DNA of 64,000 nucleotides from Antilocapra americana (GCA_007570785.1 ML660777.1:8325166-8389165); one strand, 5' to 3'; shown: positions 11,041 through 23,498, counted from the first letter of the stretch. The notes: generated from the letters alone by a model not told the origin. A program made the numbers and translations.

Positions 11041-13029
11041 AATGAAAAGGTTAATATTAATAGATTAAACATTGAATTATTCATTAAAGAGAAAATTCTG
11101 ACATAATTTTTAGATCGAATAGCTTAGCTTTTTAAATACAGCATCATCTAGTGTTTTGAAGGGATGTTTTCATTTCCTTTATGATGTGTGCACTGCTATG
11201 GAAAAAAAGAGCTGAATTCTTATTATGTAATTAGCTTCACAAGTACTAATTAGTTTTCTCAATAAACTTATTTGGTAGGCAATATTATTACTAGACTCCC
11301 ATCTTGAAACTATGTTAATGAAATAGTCAAGTTGAGTAACCTGGAGCCATCTCCTACAGATCTTTTAATGTAGATGATCAGAGCACAATGATAATTCACA
11401 TATGAATAAGGACTTCAGAACTGGTTTTTAGATAGGCTTCCACAAAAAGAAAAAACAAAAGAACAGTCAGAGCAAGAAAATGAAATTGGAATTGGTTATT
11501 AGATCATGATGAATCAACCATAACTAATAAATATTCAGAGTGAGTAAAGCCTATTCAAGCAATAGACCACAGGAGAACATGAGAAATGTCCCCACAGCTT
11601 AAAACATAAGTAAATAAAAATAAATAAAATATAAATAAAATTATGACTTTGGTAACATTAGCTCCAACAATTTTTTCAGTAATTGATTAATCAAAGTAAT
11701 TTTTAATAAAAACATTGCAGCATTTCAATCTCCATAGTATATATGCAAATTTTAATGAGGAAAGAGTTCTAGAAATTGGCACAGCTTTCAAAAATCCATT
11801 TTTACACTTAAAATTTTAGGTATTTTTTATGTATTACTCAGTATTTGGTGACATGTTTCAGAACAATAACAGAATGAATAGTTTGTGTTACTCTATGTTC
11901 TTTGCTAAGCTTTTCTACAGATTTCTCACAATTGCAAGTATGTCTCCCTAAAAAGCAATTAAAAAGGGAAAAACACCACAGAGACGGAATGTTCTTTGCA
12001 AAACTTGGTGTACAAGTCATAGGGAGCAGGTGGTTGATTCAAAGAGTCTTTCACTTGAGTATTAAACTATGCAGTATTGAAGTGGGAAGTAAACAAGTTT
12101 TGTCCAGGAAGAAGGGCTTCTCGAAAGGCAAGGAAATAATTTCCAAGAGGGAGTCAAAGCCCTCCAGGGCAGATGACTTTGTAAGTATCTTTTACTGCCT
12201 TCTCTTGGCCACAAAGAATAGAAATGAGCTATTTATTAATTGAGATGAAAGTAATTCTTTAACCTAAGGAAATGTGGGAAATTTAAAGCTAGAAACTCAT
12301 TCATTTTCTGCAGCCAATGTGAGAACAATGTGACAAGAAAAATCTAATCAGTCTGAGAGGAAAGGGCCAGAATTTGACCATAGCTCTGATTCCTCGAGAG
12401 AGACTGAAATTAAAGATTTTTTTTTTCATGCAAATATAACCTAGCCCATTATAAATATCATTTGGAAATGAGCAAAAATCTATGAAAACATTTTTAAGGG
12501 ACATAAACTGCATCATTATAATAAAGCTATCCTAATTACTTTTATCAGTCTCATTGCCACTCAGTGTGGGCGGTGAAAACAAAAACGTGCTGATAATTCA
12601 GATTTCATTCAACAGAGATGACAACAACCTTACTCAGAAATATCAGAAATATTAGAAATACCAAACTGGTATTTAATATATCATGATATCTAAACATCAT
12701 TTGATTTTTGTTAAATTCATCTGAGTAGATCAAGAAGGAGCAGTGCGTATAGGAAACTTGAACTACAAAATAGAATAGAAGCACATTGAATGTGTTTAAG
12801 TTTCCATGTTAAAACTGGACTATAGGCATCTCAGAAATATTTTATTTCAAAACCATAAATAGAGACACAGTATAATATCTCACTGCTACTACCAGCACAA
12901 GTTGGAACTTATATTACATCTCACATGGACTATTTCAATAGCTGTGGACTTTGCTCTGCTTCCATTGTCTACGTATCAGTCGGAAAAATCTTATGCAAAA
13001 AAAATCAGATCAGTTAAGACTCTTATTTA
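11041..13029. other. 2 kb unassigned sequence
   Basis: There are two weak open frames (11902-12243, 113 codons, plus; 12301-12516, 71 codons, minus). Neither has a recognisable domain or codon pattern. A weakly MIR-like piece may lie at about 11270-11350. Nothing else can be supported. Confidence 0.45.
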
Positions 13030-13115
13030 ATGTTCGCTACCTCACAGAGTTGTTGCCAAGATTAATTGGAGTAATATGTAAAAAGTGCTGAACAAGGTTC
13101 CTGGAACACAGTCAT
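13030..13115 (+). mobile_element. MIR SINE 3' fragment
   Basis: 'tacctcacagagttgttgcc' then 'aagattaattggagtaatat' and 'gtaaaaagtgctgaacaagg', followed by 'ttcctggaacacagt', follows the 3' half of MIR in order. Confidence 0.7.
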
Positions 13116-13151
13116 GGTTGTAGTCACAGCTGCAGAGAAAGGAAGAACTAC

Positions 13152-13187
13152 CATCATTGTCATCACCATCATCACATCATCATCATA
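13152..13187. repeat. Imperfect (CAT)n microsatellite
   Basis: A run of CAT/CAC trinucleotides just downstream of the MIR fragment. Confidence 0.85.
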
Positions 13188-13380
13188 TCTAACACTGACT
13201 AGTGGCTGATCATTTTAGATTGAGACTGGGCTTCCCACTGTCAATCAATGTGTGGAGTCTGAGGTCTTACTTTACTTAAGAGCTAAAACGTCTGCCCGCT
13301 TTTGGGTAAGAGCAAAAGACACAGACATTAATCACAGCAAAAGCAGGAATCAGATCTTCATTTTTGTTTGTAACACTTTC

Positions 13381-14958
13381 AGTTCAGTTCAGTTGCTCAG
13401 TTGTATCTGACTCTTTGCGACACCATGAATAGCAGTGCACCAGGCCTCCCTGTCCATCACCAACTCCTGGAGTCTACCTAAAGCCATGTCCATCGAGTCA
13501 GTGATGCCATCCAGCCATCTCATCCTCTGTCTTCCCCTTCTCTTCCTGCCCCTAATCCTTCCCAGCATCAAGGTCTCTTCCAATGAGTCAAATCTTCGCA
13601 TATGGTGGCCCAAATATTGGAATTAAGCTTCAACATCAGTCCTTTCAATGAAGACCCAGGACTGATCTCCTTTAGGATGGACTGGTTGGATCTTCTTGTA
13701 GTCCAAGGGACTCTCAAGAGTCTTCTCCAACACCACAGCTCAAAAGCATCAATTCTTCGGTGCTCAGCTTTTTTCACAGTCCAATTCTCACATCCATACA
13801 TGACTATTGGAAAAACCATAGCCTTGACTAGATGGACCTTTGTTGACAAAGTAATGTCTTTGCTTTTAATATGCTATCTAGGTTGGTCATAACTTTGCTT
13901 CCAAGGAGTAAGCATCTTTTAATTTCATGGCTGCAATCACCATCTGTATTGATTTTGGAGTCCAGAAAAATAAAATCAGTCACTGTTTCCCCATCTATTT
14001 CCCATGAAGTGATAGGACCAGATGGCATGATTTAGTTTTCTGAATGTTGAGTTTTAAGCCAACAATTTTACTCTCCTCTTTCACTTTCATCAAGAGGCTC
14101 TTTAGTTCTTCATCACTTTCTGCCATAAGGGTGGTGTCATCTGCATATCTGAGGTGATTGATATTTCTCCCAGCAATCTTGATTCCAGCTTGTGCTTCTT
14201 CCAGCCCAGCATTTCTCATGATGTATTCTGCATACAAATTAAATAAGTAGGTTGACAATATATAGCCTTAATGTACTCCTTTTCCATTTTGGAACCAGTC
14301 TGTTGTTTCATGTCCAGTTCTAACTCTTGCTTCCTGACTTGCATACAGGTTTCTCAAGAGGCAGGTCAGGTGGTCTAGTATTCCCATCTCTTTCAGAATT
14401 TTCCACAGTTTATTGTGATCCACACAGTCAAAGGCTTTGGTATAGTCAATAAAGCAGAAGTAGATGTTTTCTGGAACTCTCTTGCTTTTTTGATGATCCA
14501 GTGAATATTGGCAATTTGATCTCTGGTTCCTCTGCCTTTTCTAAAACCAGCTTGATCATCAGGAATTTCACGGTTCATGTATGCTAAAGCCTGACTTGGA
14601 GAATTTTGAGCATTACTTTACTAGCGTGTGAGATGAGTGCAATTGTGTGATAGTTTGAGCATTCTGTTGCATTGCCTTTCTTTGTGATTGGAATGAAAAT
14701 TGACCTTTTCCAGTCCTGTGGCCACTGCTGAGTTTTACAAATTTGCTGGCATATTGATTGCAGCACTTTCTCAGCATCCTCTTTCAGGATTTGAAATAGC
14801 TCTACTGGAATTCCATCACCTCCACTAGTTTATTTGTAGTGATGCTTTCTAAGGCCCACTTGACTTCACATTCCAGGATGTCTGGCTCTAGGTGAGTGAT
14901 AACACCATCATGATTATGTGGGTCAAGAAGATCTGTTTTGTACAGTTCTTCTGTGTAC
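13381..14958 (-). mobile_element. BovB LINE, 5'-truncated 1.6 kb antisense copy
   Basis: The left end is the BovB 3' tail in antisense (repeated AGTTC). The right end stops within the segment that in full elements encodes the linker before the reverse transcriptase, near the antisense of 'gaagaactgta'. On the minus strand it covers the RT domain and the whole C-terminal region. Frames are interrupted by indels, and short open pieces can be read at 14584-14766, 14393-14578 and 13995-14258. The RT catalytic motif is still readable as LRYADDTTLMAE. Confidence 0.95.
13995..14258 (-). pseudogene. BovB reverse transcriptase fragment with YADD box
   Basis: An 87-codon open piece of the BovB ORF on the minus strand. 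It begins in the palm segment (...LFNLYAEYIMRNAGLEEAQ...), contains the catalytic box YADD (motif C of LINE reverse transcriptases) and runs into the helical part after it (...ESKIVGLKLNIQKTK...). It lacks motif A, which lies in another frame further upstream on the minus strand. It is a relic inside the larger BovB copy. Confidence 0.88.
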
Positions 14959-16321
14959 AATTCCCCTTACTTCTGTTCAAATTTCACAGGACAAATGCAA
15001 AGGGCTGGTATTAGTCTGGTGGACTAATACTACAGGTTGTGTTGCTTTAATAGCAGAAACTTCTTTTCTCATATTTTTGATACACATGAAGTCCAAGATC
15101 AAGGTGCCAGCAGGGTTGGTATCTGGTGAGAACTCTCTTCTTGTTTTAAAGATGGCTGCCGTCTCCCTGTGATCTCACATAGAGAAACAGAAAGGTCTCT
15201 CTCTTCCTTTTCCTGTAAGGGTATGTTTCTATTGAATTAGGAGCCCATTCATACTCTTTCATTCAACCTTAATTATCTTAAATAGACTTGACTTCAGGAT
15301 ACAGTCAGCTGGGGCTTGGGGCTTAGCATACAAAATTTGAGGGACACAACTCAGTAATGGATGTCTGCACATGTAATGTGTTGCATTGTCAGAGAGAACT
15401 ACTGATTATTAGGACTCTATTGCTTTTTGGATGAGTAGAAAAAGGCCTACTCTTTGCCTGAAGGTAGATAGCACTCATCCTATAAGGTTGCTCACTGCAA
15501 ATCTAGATAACAAACTTAAGAAATGGTCCCTGAGAAGAGTATAGTCAGAGCATGGCATACTTCGCATTCACAGCAAGAATAAGAAAAGAAATTTGGGACC
15601 CGTAGCTGGACTGCATTTTCCAATACCAAGATGGAACTGAGCCACACTGCTTGTATTTCTGCCTACCTAGGACTTTCCGTATAGGCCTGGCTTCCCTTGA
15701 AACTATTCTATTAGCAATGACTGTTTTCGGTGTTTATGGAGGAAGGAGGAAAAAGCATTCCTCCAAAACTAATACTTTCCAGTGCCAAACTGTTAACAGT
15801 GGATCAGTGAACAAAAGATGACTCGGACAGAACACAGAACAGCAGGAGAAAGGAGTGTTCACTTTAGTCAATTTGCCCTCTGAATGGAAGATTTCTCTTC
15901 AAAGAGAAACTGTTTGCAAGGAGAAGGAGCGATATCTAACCCAGAATGGCAATTTATTTGTTACATCATTTATTTTTCTTGGGTGTTTTATGTGAGTAAT
16001 AAAGTTCCTGATCTCAGAAACAAAAGTGATCATTCCAATCAGAATCTGACAGTCTTAAAAGTAAAATCACAGATATACCTAAACTAATGTCTTGGTAGAA
16101 AAGACCAAGTATTTTTGAATATTGTGCTTTTATTCTTAGTAATGCATTAAAAAGCCATAAGCTCTGCCAGTGTTATACATTAGTTTGAATGTTTTTGAAG
16201 ACATTTTTAATCCTAAAAATCATTTTTTCTAAATTCAAAAATTATTTTCAATAACAAGGTGTTATTGACATATCTTTAATAAAGGTAAAATATTATTTGT
16301 TATTTGTTTATGTTTTTTATG
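14959..16321. other. 1.4 kb unassigned sequence
   Basis: Small open frames at 14918-15172 (starting inside the BovB end) and 15884-16087 have no recognisable features. No repeat family can be named. Confidence 0.45.
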
Positions 16322-16706
16322 CTTTTGAACTGTGGTGTTGGAGAAGACTCTATAGAGTCCCTTGGACTGCAAGGAGATCAAACCAGTCAATCCTAAAGGA
16401 AATCAGTCCTGAATATTCATTGGAAGGACTGATGCTTAAGCTGATATTCCAATACTTTGGCCATCTGATGGGAAGAACTGACTCATTGGAAAAGTGAGTA
16501 TGTTTCCCGATGCTGGGAAAGATTGAAGGCAGGAGGAGAAAGGGACAACAGAGGATGAGATGGTTGGATGGCATCACCAACTTGATGGACATTCGTTTGA
16601 GCAAACTCCGCGAGTTGGTGATGGACAGGGAAGCCTGGAGTGCTGCAGTCCATGGAGTCACAAAGAGTCAGAGATGACTGAATAACTGAACTGAGCTGAA
16701 CTGAAT
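16322..16706 (+). mobile_element. BovB LINE, 3' end
   Basis: A 5'-truncated copy starting at 'cttttgaactgtggtgttgg' and ending at CTGAA-type tail units. A short insertion, 'tgagtatgtttcc', sits where the parent reads directly from 'gaaaag' to 'ctgatgctggg'. Confidence 0.93.
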
Positions 16707-16756
16707 CTGTTTACACACAAATCTTTAATTAGATGGGGATAGATTTTTAGAATAGA

Positions 16757-16969
16757 CTAAGTGAAAGGGAAACTGAAGTTGTTCAGTCGTGTCTGACTCT
16801 TTGCGATCTCATGGACTGGAGCCTACCAGGTTCCTCCATCCATGGGATTTTCCAGGCAAGAATACTGGAGTGGGTTTCCTTTTCCTTCTCCAGGAGATCT
16901 TCCCAACCCAGGGATTGAATCCGGATCTCCCGCATTGTAGGCAGACGCTATACCATCTGAGCCACCAGG
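16757..16969 (-). mobile_element. Bov-tA SINE with 7-bp TSD
   Basis: Antisense Bov-tA: the body ('ggcaagaatactggagtggg') is followed by the tRNA-like head in antisense ('ccatctgagccaccaggg'). It is flanked by GAATAGA at 16750-16756 and 16970-16976, a probable target-site duplication. It ends only about 10 bp before the next BovB copy begins. Confidence 0.92.
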
Positions 16970-16978
16970 GAATAGAAT

Positions 16979-17791
16979 GAAATATAAATAACCTCAGATA
17001 TGCATGTATACAGATGATATCAGGCAGAAAGTGAAGAAGAACTAAAGAGCCTCTTGATGAAAGTGAAAGAGGAGAATGAAAAATTTGGCTTAAAGCTCAA
17101 CATTCAGAAAGCTAAGATCATGACTTTGGGTCCCATCACTTCACGGCAAATAGATAGGGAAACAGTAGAAACAGTGGTTGACTTTATTTTGGGGGGGGGG
17201 GGCTCCAAAATCACTGCAGAAGGCGATTGCAGGCTTGAAATTAAAAGATGCTTACTCCTTGGAAGGAAAGTTATGACTAACCTAGATAGCATATTGAAAA
17301 GCAGAGACAATACTTTTTCAATGAAGGTCCATCTAGTCAAGGCTATGATTTTTCCAGTGGTCATGTATGGATGTGAGAGTTGGACTATAAAGAAAGCTGA
17401 GCACTGAAGAATTGATGCTTTTGAACTGTGGTGTTGGAGAAGACTCTTGAGAGTCCCTTGGACTGCAAGGAGATCCAACCAGTCCATCCTAAATGAGACC
17501 AGTCCTGGGTGTTCATTGGAAGAACTGATGTTGAAGCTGAAACTCCAGTACTTTGGCCACCTGATATGAAGAGATGACTCATTTGAAAAGACCCTGATGC
17601 TGGAAAAGGTTGAGATAAAGAGGAGAAGGGGATGACAGAGGATGAGATTGTTGGATGGCATCACCAACTCAGTGGACATGGGTTTGAGTGGACTCCAGCT
17701 ATTGATAATGGACAGGGAGGCCTGGAGTGCTGCAAATCATGGGATCACAAAGAATTGGACACGACTGAGTGACTGAACTGAACTGAACTGA
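16979..17791 (+). mobile_element. BovB LINE, 5'-truncated 0.8 kb copy
   Basis: It begins within the RT-encoding segment around 'aataacctcagatatgc' and runs to a tail of three CTGAA units. The YADD region is damaged ('atgcatgtatacagatgata'). A G12 run at 17191-17202 lies where other copies have a shorter G run or 'tttctgggctcc'. An open piece at 17054-17407 (117 codons) encodes the segment after the RT palm. Flanking ATGAAA on both sides may be a short TSD. Confidence 0.94.
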
Positions 17792-17889
17792 TGAAAGGGT
17801 ATTGAGAAGAGTGGAGCTTCTTACTTGGTACCCTCTATTTTAAATTTGATGATTTTTCTTTTTTTTATATATTTAAACATGCTAACATT

Positions 17890-18100
17890 GGGCTTTCCTG
17901 GTAGTTGAGGTGGTAAAGAATCTGCCTGAAATAGAGAACTAGGTTCAATCCCTGGGTTGGGGTGATCCCCTGTAGAAAGGAATGGCTAACCACTACAGTA
18001 TTCTGGCCTGGAGAATTCCATGGATGGAAGAGCCTGGCACTCTGCGGTCCATGGGGTCACAAAGAGTCAGACACCACTGATTGACTAACAATGACGCTAT
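17890..18100 (+). mobile_element. Bov-tA SINE with imperfect 12-bp TSD
   Basis: Sense Bov-tA with a head partly altered ('cctggtagttgaggtggtaa'), B-box-like 'ggttcaatccctggg', and end 'gtcagacaccactgattgac'. The flanks are CATGCTAACATT (17878-17889) and CATACTAACATT (18101-18112), differing at one base and best read as its TSD. Confidence 0.93.
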
Positions 18101-18392
18101 CATACTAACATTATAAACATTTAGTTTGCTTTTTTACTAGCTAATAGGAAAGTTAAAAATCCATTATAGTTATGTTATTATCTTATCATGTGATGTGTCA
18201 AAAACATTAATAAAACAATTATTCTAACTTGTTTTACTTTAATCCATTATTCCTAAATTGTATTTGCTATTGTAACATCTCTAGCTTCATTGATCAACAT
18301 TTGATCTGTATGCTTATTTGTTTATACATTAATCATTCAATGTTACTCTACTTGAATTGAGAATTTCTAGCTCGATTGGTCATTCTATATAT

Positions 18393-18660
18393 TGCTGTTA
18401 TTGATGTTCATTCGCTAAGTCATGTCTGACTCTTTGCAATCCTATGGACAGCAGTATGCCAGGCTTCCCTATCCTCCACTATTTCCCAGAGTTTGCTCAG
18501 ATTCTTGTCCGTTGAGTCAATGATGCTGTCTAATCATCACATCTCTGCCACTCTCTTCTCCTTTGGCCTTCAATCTTTCTCAGAATCAGGATCTTTTCTA
18601 ATGAGTGGGTTTTTTGCATTGGGTGGCCAAAGTACTTTTTCAGCTTTAGCATCAGTTCTC
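18393..18660 (-). mobile_element. BovB LINE, 3' end
   Basis: Antisense 3' end. The tail side reads 'cattcgctaagtcatgtctg' and the element stops near 'cagctttagcatcagttctc'. Diverged, with small deletions. Confidence 0.88.
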
Positions 18661-19429
18661 TATATATAAACAGGAAAAAAAAAAGCTCCCTGATTATGTG
18701 TAAACTGTAGTGTTGGTTTATTTTAGCCACAGAATATGTACCTAAAATAATTTCCTTTTTTGATCTCGTCATGAAGTGTTTTTCCATGTTCCTAGAACAG
18801 TATTTTAAAAAAATAAGGTTCATAGTCCTCATTTAATTTAATCAAAGTCATTAGGGAAACAACCTAAATATAGTGCTGATCACACAGAGATTAAATGTAT
18901 GTATGTGGTAGAAGCATGCAATAAACAGAAGTTCAGTTGTACAACTTAACAGAATTATAAGTATTTTTAAGTTAATTAAATATGAGAAATTACATCCATA
19001 AAGATTCATGCCCACTGATTACAAGTTTACTTAAAATAGATATACCAATGTACCTTTAAAAATAGTTTTTATTAAATTCACAATAATAAAAATTTAAATA
19101 CAGTTTCTGAATAAATATGTATAAATGAATGTAGATATGTGTTCCTTTTCAACTATATCACATGTTTAGCAAGAGTTATAAAGTAATGTTTCAGCTATAT
19201 CAGATTAAATACTATTATATTAAAGTATGATTATTTATTTCTATGTATGCTAAAATACCCTCAAATTACACATTTTATTATCTAGAGAAACTACACACAC
19301 ACACAAATACAGGAAGAGAAAAATCAATGAATTAAATTTAAATTATTAAAATAAAACAAAACAAAGCAGAAAATGAACAAAGGAATGAAAAATAGTAAAG
19401 GGACAAAGAGAAAACTACGAATAAAAATG
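18661..19429. other. AT-rich spacer, nothing firm
   Basis: AT-rich sequence with a short CA run at about 19293-19305. The last part (from about 19300) may already belong to the L1 remnant that follows. Confidence 0.4.
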
Positions 19430-19870
19430 ATACATACATCTAATCATATGAGGAATTTCATTAGATGTAAATGGTCTAAATACACTTATTATAAGACAGA
19501 TGTTTCAGATCAGATAGAAAAGAAAACAAAATCCATCAATGTGCAATCTATAAAAGCTCACTATAAATATAAAGATGAAGGTTACAAATAAAGGGATGCC
19601 AAAAGATTTATCATGAAAGCATTATTTATTTAAAAAGAAGCTGAAGGCAAAGCAGACTTGAAAACTGAAAAACAATCACTATGGGTGAAGAAAAATATCA
19701 CATAGGATATAAAGGTCAACTGTCAATTTTTTACAAAGACATATGTATCCTAAATGTGTATACATCCAATGACTGAACTTCCAAATACATAAAACAGAAG
19801 AAACTAAAGGACTCAACAGGCAGGAATTATACTTGGAGACTCAAAGTTACCTGTCTCAGTAACCAGGAAA
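19430..19870 (+). mobile_element. Old L1/HAL1-type ORF2 fragment (endonuclease region)
   Basis: The order of landmarks follows the endonuclease half of an old L1 ORF2: 'tgtaaatggtctaaatacac', 'ataagacagatgtttcagat', 'cactataaatataaagatga' and 'aataaagggatgccaaaaga'. These are followed by 'gaaggcaaagcagacttgaa', 'cctaaatgtgtatacatcca' and 'atacttggagactcaaagtt'. The frame is destroyed by many stops. L1 and HAL1 cannot be told apart here. Confidence 0.7.
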
Positions 19871-20139
19871 AAAAATAGAAAGAAATCACAGAATCATACC
19901 CAGAGAAGCAAACGTGGCTGGATTGAGGAATTGCTATGAAGAATCAATGGGAGAAAAATGTCAGGTTTGAAAGATTCTTAATCCTAACGCAAATGGAGAA
20001 TCAGGACACCATTTTGAACAGCCAAATGGCTGGTAAGAAAAAGTCCGCACAAAAGATAAACTATTAGTGCAAACTGATGTTTAGAGAGAGACTGCAATTA
20101 GGAAGAAAGGCTCAGAGAATTCGGTAAACACTGAACAAA

Positions 20140-20347
20140 GCAAAAGTGAAGTTGCTCACTTGTGTCTGACTCTTCGTGACCCCACTGACTGTAGCCTACT
20201 AACCTTCTCCATCCATGGGATTTTTCAGGCAAGAGTACTGGAATGGGTTGCCATTTTCTTCTCCAGGGGATCTTGCCCACCCAGGGATTGAACCCAGGTC
20301 TCCCACATTGCAGGCAGATGCTTTATCCTCTGAGCCACCAAGGAAGC
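20140..20347 (-). mobile_element. Bov-tA SINE next to the 5' end of a BovB
   Basis: A complete-looking antisense Bov-tA, ending with the antisense head 'ctctgagccaccaaggaagc'. Sequence resembling BovB 5' UTR begins immediately after it. Confidence 0.92.
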
Positions 20348-20670
20348 TGTGTTTCAGCATCTCCTGTAGATGTACAGGTCAGCAGTGGACTGCTGCAGGG
20401 GCAGGGGTTCTGGGTGAAGCAGACTTGGGTATGGCATTAGCCATCTTGGAGGAGGTCACCATTAACCTCACCATAGAGCTGCCAGAACTTATATAGGACT
20501 GGGAAATAGACTCTTGAAGGTCACAGACAGAACACTGTGCACACCAGGACCCAGGAGAAAAGAGCATTGACTCTAAGACAGAGTGATCCAGACATGCCAG
20601 TGAATATCCAGGAATTTCCAGCAGAGGCAAGGAAGGAGGTCGTCATTATCTTTACTACCTCCACCATAAC

Positions 20671-20891
20671 TTGAAAGTGAAAAGTGAAAGTGAAGTCGCT
20701 CAGCCATGTCCGACTCTTTGTGACCCCATGAACTGTAGCCTACCAGGCTCCTCAGTCCATGGAATTTTCCAGGCAAGAGTACTGGAGTGGGTTACCATTT
20801 CCTTCTCCAGGGAATCTTCCTGAATCAGGGATCGAATCCAGGTCTCCTGCATTATGGGCAGATGCTTTACTGTCTGAGCCACCAGGCAGTC
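20671..20891 (-). mobile_element. Bov-tA SINE inside BovB 5' region
   Basis: An antisense Bov-tA interrupting BovB 5' sequence. The left edge shows the antisense tail (GAAAGTGAAAAGTGAAAGTG). The host BovB sequence CCACCA appears at 20661-20666 and again at 20892-20897, consistent with a short TSD. Confidence 0.93.
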
Positions 20892-21543
20892 CCACCAAAG
20901 TTTAGCCCCCGTGAATAGCAGGGAGAGAACACAGCTCCACCTATAAACAGAAAATTGGACTGAAGATTTACTGACTGTGGCCCTGCCCATCAAAACAAGA
21001 CCCAGTCTCTCCCATCAGGAAGCTTCCATAAGCCTCTTATCCTTCTCAATCAGAGCGCAGACAGAATGAAAACCACAATCACAGAAAACTAACCAATCTG
21101 ATCACATGGATCAAAGCCTTGTCTAACTCAATGAAACTATGAGACATTCTGTGTAGGGTCACCCAAGACAGATGGATTATGGTGGAGAGTTCTGATGAGA
21201 TGTGGTCCACGGGAGAAGGGAATGGCAAGCCACCTCAGTATTCTTGCCTTGAGAACCCCATGAACAGTATGAAAAGGAAAAAAGATAAGACACTGAAAGA
21301 TGAACTTCCCAGGTCAGTAGGTGCCCAATATGCTACTAGAGATCAGTGCACAAATAACTCCAGAAAGAACAAAAAGATGGAGCCAAAGCAAAAAAAAAAA
21401 AAAAACACACTCAGTTGTGGATGTGACTTGCAATGGAAGTTAAGTCTGATGAATGATCTCTGTTAGTTTCCAAGCCACCGTTCAATAGCACAATAATCCA
21501 AGTCTATGCTCTGACCAAAAATGCTTAAAAAAAAAAGGCTGAA

Positions 21544-21819
21544 TTGGAATGGTTCTATGAAGACCTACAAGATCTTCTAGAACTAACATCCAAAACAGAT
21601 GTCCTTTTCATTATAGGGGACTGGAATGCAAAAGTAGGAAGTCAAGAAACACCTGGAGTAACAGGCAAATTTGTCCTTGGAGTACAGGATGAAGCAGGGC
21701 AAAGGCTAATAGAGTTTTGCCAAGAGAAAACACTGATCATAGCAAACACTCTCTTACAACAACACAATAGAAGACTACACATGGACATCACCAGATGGTC
21801 AACACCAAAATCAGATTGA
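21544..21819 (+). pseudogene. BovB endonuclease domain remnant
   Basis: A 91-codon open piece of the AP-type endonuclease domain of the BovB ORF. The conserved box GDWNAKVG is at about residues 26-33 (GDWN is the BovB form of the GDFN motif of LINE endonucleases) and is followed by ...QRLIEFCQE... About 250 bp of the domain, upstream of the box, is deleted in this copy, and a stop ends the frame at 21819 before the SDH motif region. No activity is possible. Confidence 0.9.
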
Positions 21820-22509
21820 TTATATTCTTTGTAGCCAAAGAAGGAGAAGTTCTTTATAGTCAGCAAAAACGAGACAGGGAGCTGACTGTGGCTCAGATCA
21901 TAAACTCTTTATTGTGAAATTCAGACTGAAATTGAAGAAACTAGGGAAAATCACTAGATAGACCATTCAGGTATGACCTAAATCAAATCCCTTATGATTA
22001 TATAGTGGAAGTGACAAATAGATTTAAAGAATTAGATCGGATAGAGTGCCCGAAGGACTTTGGACAGAGGCTCCGGATATTGTAGAGGAGACAGGGAGCA
22101 AGACCATTCCCAAGAAAAAGAAATACAAAAAGGGAAAATGGCTCTCTGAGGAGGCCTTACAAATAACTGTGAAAAGAAGAGAGGCAAAAAGCAAAGGAGA
22201 AAAAAGGAGAAAAGGTAAGATACACCCATTTGAATGCAGAGTTCCAAAGAATAGCAAGAAGAAATAGGAAAGCCTTCTTCAGTGATCAGTGCAAAGAAAT
22301 AGAGGAAAACAATATTATGGGGAAGTCTACAGATCTCTTCAACAAAATTAGAGATACCAAGGGAAACTTTCATGCACAGATGGACAAGAAAAGGACATTT
22401 CTTGATAAAGGACAGAAATGGTATGGACCTAACAGAAGCAGGAGAAGAGGTGACAAGAATACACAGAACTATACAAAAAATATCTTCATGATCCAGATAA
22501 TCACGATGG

Positions 22510-23498
22510 TTGCTCACACACCTAGAGCCAGACATCTTGGAATGTGAAGTCAAGTGGGCCTTAGGAAACATCACTATGAACAAAGCTAGTGGAGGTGATG
22601 GAATTCCAGTTGAGCTATTTCAAATCCTAAAAGATGATGCTGAGAAAGTGCTGCAATCAATATGCCAGCAAATTTGGAAAACTCAGCAGTGGCCACAGGA
22701 CTGGAAAAGATCAGTTTTTATTCCAATTCCAAAGAAAAGCAATGCCACAGATGCTCAAACTTCTGCACAATTTCATTCATCTCACATGCTAGTAAACTGA
22801 TGCTCAAAATTCTCCAAGCCAGGCTTCAGCAAAACGTGAACCGTGAACTTCTAGATGTTCAAGCTGGATTTAGGAAAGGCAGAGGAACCAGAGATCAAAT
22901 TGCCAACATCTGCTGGATCATTAAAAAAGCAAGAGCATTCCAGAAAAACATCTATTTTTGCTTTATTGACTATGCCAAAGCCTTTGACTGTGTGGATCAT
23001 CACAAACTGTGGAAAATTTTGAAAGAGATGGAAATACCAGACCATCTGACCTGCCTCTTGAGAAACCTGTATGCAGGTGAGGAAGCAAGAGTTAGAACTC
23101 AACATGGAACAACAGACTGGTTCCAAAATGGAAAAGGAGTACGTCAAGGCTGTATGTTGTCACCCTGCTTACTTAACTTATATGGAGGATACATTATGGG
23201 AAACGCTGGGCTGGATGAAGCACAAGCTGGAATCAAGATTGCTGGGAGAAATATCAGTAACCTTAGATATGCAGATGACACCACCCTTATTGCAGAAAAT
23301 GAAGAACAAAACAGCCTGTTGAAGAAAGTGAAAGAGGAGAGTGAAAATGTTGGCTTAAAAGTCAACATTCAGAAAGCTAAGATCATGGCATCTAGTCCTA
23401 TCACTTCATGGCAAATAAATGAGGAAACAGTAGAAATAGTGATAGACTTTATTTTGAGGGGCTCCAAAATCACTGCAGATGGTGATTGCAGCCATTAA
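22510..23498 (+). pseudogene. BovB reverse transcriptase remnant, frameshifted once near 22750
   Basis: Two overlapping open pieces (22510-22800 and 22662-23498) together cover the BovB RT. A frameshift at about 22750 joins them. The larger piece (278 codons) carries RT motif A as FIDYAKAFD at residues 101-109, motif B around RQGCMLSPC (161-169) and motif C as YADD (203-206), so the catalytic aspartates are all readable. The frame ends early at 23498 and the C-terminal region continues in other frames. This is the longest retrotransposon frame in the window, and it is still dead. Confidence 0.92.

Noticed and set aside
11902..12243. 113-codon open frame as a possible exon
   Set aside because: No recognisable protein features and no convincing flanking splice signals; comparative data would be needed to support it.
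17104..17679. 191-codon open frame on the minus strand
   Set aside because: It is the antisense of BovB C-terminal coding sequence; similar antisense frames recur in other BovB 3' ends (for example 40827-41204, 51936-52388). Shadow of the LINE ORF.
22032..22583. 183-codon minus-strand frame
   Set aside because: Antisense of the lysine-rich linker region of the sense BovB; hydrophobic only because it mirrors AAA/AAG codons.
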